Shown here in pieces: positions 59,790-64,000 of a stretch of DNA of 64,000 bases. Location of the stretch: positions 186,001 to 250,000 of the forward strand of contig CAVTES010000004.1 in assembly GCA_963733885.1 (NCBI GenBank). The letters are read 5' to 3'. The notes under the pieces were generated by a model, which worked only from the letters and a program-made list of their open reading frames with translations, searched no databases and had not been told where the DNA came from. Each line of letters opens with the position of its first letter. Positions within the stretch are counted from its first letter, which is position 1. Made by a program: the position numbers and the translations under genes. This stretch comes from JACVRW01 sp963733885. GTDB lineage: Bacteria; Actinomycetota; Thermoleophilia; Solirubrobacterales; Thermoleophilaceae.

Positions 59790-59818
59790 GCCCGGCGGCG
59801 CATCGTGCGCCGCCGGGC
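59790..59818 (-). promoter_or_regulatory. Strong intercistronic hairpin between binding-protein and ATPase genes
   Basis: Perfect 13-bp stem (arms 59790-59802 and 59806-59818, core CCCGGCGGCGCA) with a three-base loop, in the 77-bp gap after the binding-protein gene. No T-run follows. Such hairpins typically protect or partly terminate the upstream transcript, giving more binding protein than ATPase and permease. Confidence 0.7.
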
Positions 59819-59834
59819 CCCACCCCGGAATTCC

Positions 59835-60953
59835 CTACTGAATGCCCGCTTCCTTGCAGGCTGACGCGTACTGCCCCGAGCAAATCTCGTCCACCGGGTA
59901 GAACTGGTCCTTCACGATCGTGTCGTTGATGTTGTCCTTGGTCACCGCGATCGGCTCGAGCAGGACCGACGGCACTGCCTTCATGCCGTTGTCGGTCTCG
60001 CCGTTGACCATGTCGGCGGGCGGCTGCTCGCCGCGCACCAGCGCCACAGCCAGCTCGGCCGCGGCGTCGGCCTCCGGCTTGATCGCCTTGTAGACGGTCA
60101 TGTACTGCTCGCCGATCAGGATCCGCTGGACCGCGGCCAGCTCGGCGTCCTGGCCGGTGGTCGGGCGGGTCTTCGGGTCGACGCCGTTGCCCTTCATCGC
60201 CGCGATCGCGCCGCCGGCCGTCCCGTCGTTGGCCGCGTAGACGCCCACGAAGCCGTCCTTGCCGAGCGCCGTGATCGCCTGCTCCATCTCCTGCTGGGCC
60301 TCGTCGGGGCTCCAGTCGGGGGTGTCGAACTCACGCCCCACCTTGAACGGGCTGTCGTCGATGACGCTGTGTGCGCCCTTCTTGAACAGCGTGGCGTTGT
60401 TGTCCGTGGGCGCGCCGTTGATCATCACGATGTCGCCCTGGGCGCCGTCCTCCTCGAGCTTGTCCACGAGGCTCTGGCCCTGCAGCTGGCCGACCTTCTC
60501 GTTGTCGAACGAGATGTAGTAGTCCACGTCCGCGTCGAGGATCAGGCGGTCATACGAGATCACCGGGATGTCCTGCGACTTCGCCCGGGTTACGAGCGGA
60601 CCCGCGGCGGCCCCGTCTACCGGGTCGAGCACGAGCACCTCGGCGCCCTGCGTGATCGCCGCCTCGGTCTGCTGCTGCTGCTGGGTGGCGTCCTGGTCTG
60701 CGTTCGAGTAGATGATCTCGCAGTCCGGGCAGAGCTCCTTCACCTTGGCCTCGAAGTTGGGCCGGTCGTGAGCCTCGTAGCGGGCGGTCTTCGTCTCCGG
60801 CAGGAGCAGCGCGATCTTGCCGCCGCCACCGCTGTCGCCGCCTCCACCGCCTCCGCCGCCGTCGTCGTCATCGTCGTCGCCGCAGGCGGCGACAGCCATC
60901 GCGAGGGCGAGCGCCATCACGACGGCCAACAAGCTCCATCGTCTGTCCTTCAT
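59835..60953 (-). CDS. Sugar-binding lipoprotein of ABC transporter (XylF-like)
   Basis: 372 residues. Lipobox VAACG (Cys24) followed by an Asp/Gly-rich linker, then a periplasmic-binding-protein fold: KIALLLPETKTARYEAHDRPNFE, the QDATQQQQQTEAAITQGAEVLVLDPVDGAAAG hinge, and GQDAELAAVQRILIGEQYMTVYK. The last parts match XylF-like D-xylose binders. Lies 19 bases after the ROK regulator. Confidence 0.9.
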   Translation of the reverse strand: MKDRRWSLLAVVMALALAMAVAACGDDDDDDGGGGGGGGDSGGGGKIALLLPETKTARYEAHDRPNFEAKVKELCPDCEIIYSNADQDATQQQQQTEAAITQGAEVLVLDPVDGAAAGPLVTRAKSQDIPVISYDRLILDADVDYYISFDNEKVGQLQGQSLVDKLEEDGAQGDIVMINGAPTDNNATLFKKGAHSVIDDSPFKVGREFDTPDWSPDEAQQEMEQAITALGKDGFVGVYAANDGTAGGAIAAMKGNGVDPKTRPTTGQDAELAAVQRILIGEQYMTVYKAIKPEADAAAELAVALVRGEQPPADMVNGETDNGMKAVPSVLLEPIAVTKDNINDTIVKDQFYPVDEICSGQYASACKEAGIQ

Positions 60954-60972
60954 TGGGGGGTCCTCCTCCTCC

Positions 60973-62190
60973 TTAGGTTTCCGTCTCCGTGGCCTGCAGT
61001 GCCGGCGTCCGGGCTCCCTGAGCCAGGCTCACCTCCTGAAGCACGAGCGCAACCGCCCCGAGCAGCTCGGCCCGCTCGCCGAGCTCCCCTGGCACGATCC
61101 GCACGTCCTCTCCCGCGCTCGGTATTGCGCGGAGGCTGACCGACTCCCTGAGCGGGTCCAGCAGCAGGGCGCCGGCCTGGCCCATGCTGCCCCCGACCAC
61201 GATCCGCGCGGGGTTCACCAGATTGCAGAGATTTGCCACGGCCACCCCGATGTGGCGACCGGCGTCGGCGAGCGCCCGCCGGCAGCCGGGGTCACCGTCG
61301 GCCGCGCGGCTCAGCACGGCCTCGGGGTCGAGGTCCTCGCCGAAGCTGCGTGACAGCAGGGTGGCGATCGCGGCGGCCCCGGCATATGTCTCGAGGCAGC
61401 CGCGGTTGCCACAGCGGCAGATGTCACCCGTCTCGTCGATCGTCGTGTGGCCGATTTCGCCGGCCGTGCCGCCGGCTCCTTCAAACAGCCTGCCGCCGAT
61501 CACGATGCCGGCCCCGATCCCGGTGGCGAGCTTCAGGTACACCACGCTCGGCGACCCGCGCCCGGCGCCCCAGGTGGACTCGGCGAGCGCGCCGAGGTTG
61601 GCGTCGTTTCCCACGCGCACGGGCAGGTCGAGTAACTCCGCCATGCGCTCCTGAGGCAAGGTGCCGGCCCAGCCCGGCAGGATCGCCGAGGACCCGACCA
61701 ACCCGGTGTTCTGCACCGGGCCCGGGATTCCCATCCCTACGCCGATCACCCGCTCCCGGTCGGCGTCGAGGTCGTCGAGCAGGCGGTCCACCAGCTCGGC
61801 CGCTCTCACCATCCCCTCGTCGGCCTGGTAGTCGTCGGTCATCTCGACCCACTGCTCGGCGAGCACCTCGTGCGAGAGGTCGGCGAGCGCCACCGCCAGA
61901 TGGCGCTTTCCGAAGTCGATGCCGAGCGCGAAGCCGGCCGAGGGGTCGAGCGCGATCAGCGCCGGCGGACGGCCGCTGCCCGCGGCCTCGCGACCGCTGT
62001 CGCGGCGGTCCACCACGAGCCCCTCGTCATGGAGCTCGGCCACGATGCTCGACACGGTCGAGCGCGACAGGCCCGTCCAGCGGGCGATGTCGGCCCGGCT
62101 CGCGACCCCAAGGGTCTGCAGTGCCTTCACCACCTTCTCCCGGTTCGACTCTCGCAGCGAGCCCAGAGCCCCGGGTTGCTCTCCTCTCAC
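60973..62190 (-). CDS. ROK-family transcriptional regulator
   Basis: About 405 residues from GTG 62190 (MRGEQPGALG). N-terminal helix-turn-helix (VASRADIARWTGLSRSTVSSIVAELHDEGL), then a ROK sugar-kinase-like domain with the zinc motif CRCGNRGCLETYAG. In XylR/NagC-type proteins the sugar releases DNA binding. It heads the operon of the sugar transporter, so it probably controls it and itself. The longer upstream frame runs through the promoter region and is unlikely to be translated. Confidence 0.88.
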   Translation of the reverse strand: MRGEQPGALGSLRESNREKVVKALQTLGVASRADIARWTGLSRSTVSSIVAELHDEGLVVDRRDSGREAAGSGRPPALIALDPSAGFALGIDFGKRHLAVALADLSHEVLAEQWVEMTDDYQADEGMVRAAELVDRLLDDLDADRERVIGVGMGIPGPVQNTGLVGSSAILPGWAGTLPQERMAELLDLPVRVGNDANLGALAESTWGAGRGSPSVVYLKLATGIGAGIVIGGRLFEGAGGTAGEIGHTTIDETGDICRCGNRGCLETYAGAAAIATLLSRSFGEDLDPEAVLSRAADGDPGCRRALADAGRHIGVAVANLCNLVNPARIVVGGSMGQAGALLLDPLRESVSLRAIPSAGEDVRIVPGELGERAELLGAVALVLQEVSLAQGARTPALQATETET

Positions 62191-62317
62191 CGGGAGGGAT
62201 CCTCTTTCGCTCTCGGGGGGTTTGTCAAGGCTTCGGCATAAGTTTTCCGTGTTAAGGCATTGTTTTGTTTCGAGTCCGGCGAAAAGGTGATTCGGTTGTC
62301 GGGGCCCGTGGTATGTC
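62191..62317. promoter_or_regulatory. AT-richer divergent control region of the ROK operon and hydrolase
   Basis: 127 bp between the leftward ROK gene and the rightward hydrolase. It is markedly AT-richer than the surroundings around 62220-62280 (runs such as GCATAAGTTTTCC and CATTGTTTTG). A TTGACA hexamer reads leftward at 62228-62223 but lacks a matching -10. Likely contains both promoters and ROK sites; none is confidently defined. Confidence 0.4.
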
Positions 62318-63514
62318 ATGGGGGTGCCCGTCGATGCCTCTCAAAGCTCGGGCGCCATTCCCGTCGGAATCGAGGCACTCGCCGGGCGCTACGACCCGGA
62401 CGTGATCGACGTCCCCGGCGGGCGCGCGCTCGTCCGGCTCCGCGTTCGCGGCGCGGAGGACTGGGACGCCCGCATCACGGGTAGCCGGTTGCGGCTGGGT
62501 CCGGCGAGTGACGGCATGGAGCCGGACGCGGCCATCGCCGCAGACCCGGCGACCTGGATGCGCATCGCCGGCGACGTGCGCGCGGGCATGAAGGCGTTCC
62601 AGCGCGGCAGCCTGCGAGTACGCGGCTCGCTGCACCTAGGCGTGGGCTTCCTGGCCGCGACGAGCGGCGCGTCGGAGCCCGGGCGGCTCACGTTCGAGCG
62701 CCTCCGCACGCGTGGCTGCGAGGTGTCGATCCTGTCCGCGGGCGTGGGCCCCGACGTGCTCCTCTGCCTCCACGGCCTGGGCGGCACGAAGGCGTCCTTT
62801 CTCCCCACCGCGGCGGCGCTCGCGGACAAATACCGCGTGGTGGCCATGGACATGCCGGGCTTCGGCGAGTCGGACAAGCCGATCGCCGCCCCCTACGACT
62901 CTGAGTGGTTCGCCCGTTCCGCGTTCGACGTGCTCGATGCGCTCGAGGTGGACGCGGCCCACATAGCCGGCAACAGCATGGGGGGGCGCGTCGCGATCGA
63001 GGCCGGCCTGATGGACCGCTCGCGCGTGCGCTCGCTCTCCCTGCTGAGCCCCGCGCTGGCCTGGCTTCGCGACCGCCGCTGGGCGCCCGTCGTGCGGCTG
63101 CTGCGTCCCGAGCTCGGTCTGCTGCAGGTGGCGCCGCGCTCGGTGACCGACCGCCTCGTGCGCATGCTCGTGCCCGGCGGGAACGACGGCTGGGCCGCGG
63201 CCGGCGTGGACGAGTTCCTCCGCGCGTACTTCACCCCGCGCGGGCGCGCCGCCTTCTACGCGGCCGCCCGCAACATCTACCTGGACGAACCCCACGGCGA
63301 CGACGGCTTCTGGCCCCGCCTGGGCGAACTCTCCCCGGATGCCCTGTTCGTCTGGGGCCGCCACGACACACTCGTGCCAATCGCATTCATGAAGCACGTG
63401 GAGCGCGCGCTACCCGGCGCCCGCCACGTGGAGCTCGACTGCGGCCACGTGCCGCAGCTCGAGCGCCCGCGCGAGACGCATGCAGCGATGCTCGACTTCA
63501 TGCGCGGGCGCTAG
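62318..63514 (+). CDS. SCP2-like domain fused to alpha/beta hydrolase
   Basis: 398 residues. The N-terminal 100 residues (VGIEALAGRYDPDVIDVPGGRALVRLRV, AIAADPATWMRIAGDVRAGMKAFQRGSLRVRG) follow the sterol-carrier SCP2-type lipid-binding fold. The rest is an alpha/beta hydrolase with LCLHGLGGTKAS (oxyanion), nucleophile GNSMGGRV, WGRHDTLVP (Asp) and DCGHVPQLE (His). Intact triad. Fusion suggests it binds and cleaves a lipid ester; substrate unknown. Confidence 0.82.
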   Translation: MGVPVDASQSSGAIPVGIEALAGRYDPDVIDVPGGRALVRLRVRGAEDWDARITGSRLRLGPASDGMEPDAAIAADPATWMRIAGDVRAGMKAFQRGSLRVRGSLHLGVGFLAATSGASEPGRLTFERLRTRGCEVSILSAGVGPDVLLCLHGLGGTKASFLPTAAALADKYRVVAMDMPGFGESDKPIAAPYDSEWFARSAFDVLDALEVDAAHIAGNSMGGRVAIEAGLMDRSRVRSLSLLSPALAWLRDRRWAPVVRLLRPELGLLQVAPRSVTDRLVRMLVPGGNDGWAAAGVDEFLRAYFTPRGRAAFYAAARNIYLDEPHGDDGFWPRLGELSPDALFVWGRHDTLVPIAFMKHVERALPGARHVELDCGHVPQLERPRETHAAMLDFMRGR

Positions 63515-63586
63515 CCCCGACGCACGCTGTCCTGGCCTGCTGTTCGTACGGAACAGCTAGGCCGGACACTTGCCCCTGGGCGCGGC

Positions 63587-64000
63587 TCAGAAATCGCCGC
63601 CGCCGAAATCGCCGCCGCCGAAGTCCCCGCCCCCGAAGTCGCCGCCACCGAAGTCGCCGAAGTCGCCCATGTTCTCGCCCCCGTAGGCGTCGCCCGGCGC
63701 CCCGAACGCGCCTCCGAGCAGCGAGCCGACGAAGAGGCCCGGCAGGAGCCCGCCGCCGAAGAAGCCGCCGGCCCACGGCGCGAGCGCGGGACCCGCCTGC
63801 CAGTAGGGGACCCGCTCGCCGTGCACTGTTACCTGCCGTGCGTCCGGCTCCTCGCCGTCCTGGATGCGAACGGCGTCCGCGGCGCAGGCCGGCACCGGGC
63901 GAGGCTCCCCGCCCGGGGGCGCCCACTCCACGTCGGTCACGGACGGACCGTGGCGCGGATCGAAGAAGCAGGGCGGGCGCCGCTCAGGGGCCGGCTGCCC
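63587..64000 (-). CDS. Gly-rich protein with C-terminal GGGDF repeats (N-terminus beyond window)
   Basis: Frame remains open through the right edge: 20 codons before the first GTG (63940) read PPCFFDPRHGPS without a stop, so the real start lies beyond 64000. The visible part has a compact charged region with AWAGGFFGGGLLPGLFVGSLLGGAFG and ends in four copies of FGGGD with a final F, encoded by 15-bp repeats at about 63590-63650. Perhaps a small membrane or surface protein; no function assigned. Confidence 0.7.
   Translation of the reverse strand, partial: GQPAPERRPPCFFDPRHGPSVTDVEWAPPGGEPRPVPACAADAVRIQDGEEPDARQVTVHGERVPYWQAGPALAPWAGGFFGGGLLPGLFVGSLLGGAFGAPGDAYGGENMGDFGDFGGGDFGGGDFGGGDFGGGDF

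Noticed and set aside
62260..62290. Possible tRNA T-loop (TTCGAGTCC)
   Set aside because: The nine bases match, but there is no flanking acceptor stem, anticodon arm or CCA-side pairing.

Overview
The window is a 64 kb stretch of a high-GC, densely coded genome. It uses GTG starts freely and many neighbouring genes overlap by 1-4 bases. The gene set points to Actinomycetota, most likely a soil Thermoleophilia/Solirubrobacterales-type lineage: a group 1h-type [NiFe] hydrogenase, Rpf-like transglycosylases, small proteins I recall as DUF5947/DUF6084/DUF6893, and an Rv2578c-type radical SAM protein. That placement is inference; there is no rRNA gene here to fix it, and I found no tRNA, CRISPR array or intact insertion sequence.

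Layout. 1-3.9 kb: a leftward kdp potassium-ATPase operon (kdpD-kdpE-83 aa-28 aa-kdpF-kdpA) running off the left edge. 3.9-5.4 kb: rightward yjbQ and a radical SAM gene. 5.7-10.6 kb: leftward cell-surface glycan genes (wecA/tagO-like, asnB, sugar transferase, DUF354 glycosyltransferase). 10.7-16.5 kb: leftward hlyIII, fetB, fetA, glyA, sua5, prmC, prfA. 16.5-31.0 kb: a leftward hydrogenase operon (hypC, second hypC-like gene, hypD, hypE, hypA, small and large subunits, NifU/Rieske-like protein, several uncharacterised conserved genes, maturation protease, hypB, SIS protein, membrane protein, hypF). 31.1-34.1 kb: an SDR reductase, DUF1385, a CARDB protein and rpmE. The rpmE/DUF1385 genes and prfA-prmC-sua5-glyA are usually close together, so the hydrogenase locus looks inserted into a housekeeping translation cluster; its last gene overlaps the prfA start.

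35.6-41.5 kb: electron-transfer flavoprotein (etfB, etfA) with ETF-quinone oxidoreductase, then a DHA2-type efflux pump divergent from a MarR regulator. The same palindrome, TGACT-N4-AGTCA, lies at the pump promoter and upstream of etfB. 41.5-49.5 kb: leftward thiolase, HAD phosphatase, MGH1-type glycosidase, two-subunit isobutyryl-CoA mutase (called from its Phe/Gln active-site pair), a surface cupredoxin and a sulfatase-fold enzyme with Thr at the nucleophile position. 49.6-52.4 kb: rightward pepA and two Rpf-like genes behind a perfect CRP-type palindrome. 52.5-57.7 kb: a coiled-coil membrane protein, acyl-CoA synthetase, patatin, a truncated solute-binding lipoprotein and two pilin/TadE-like proteins. 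57.8-62.2 kb: a ROK-regulated sugar ABC transporter. 62.3-64 kb: an SCP2-alpha/beta-hydrolase fusion and a glycine-rich protein cut by the right edge.

Reading frames. Between about 11.2 and 20.3 kb, five genes (hlyIII, sua5, prmC twice, hypF, the SIS gene) need single-base corrections to read through. In each case one inserted or deleted base restores a full-length, family-typical protein. Two of the genes are normally essential, so local sequence error is the simplest explanation, but this should be checked before anything is concluded from these loci.
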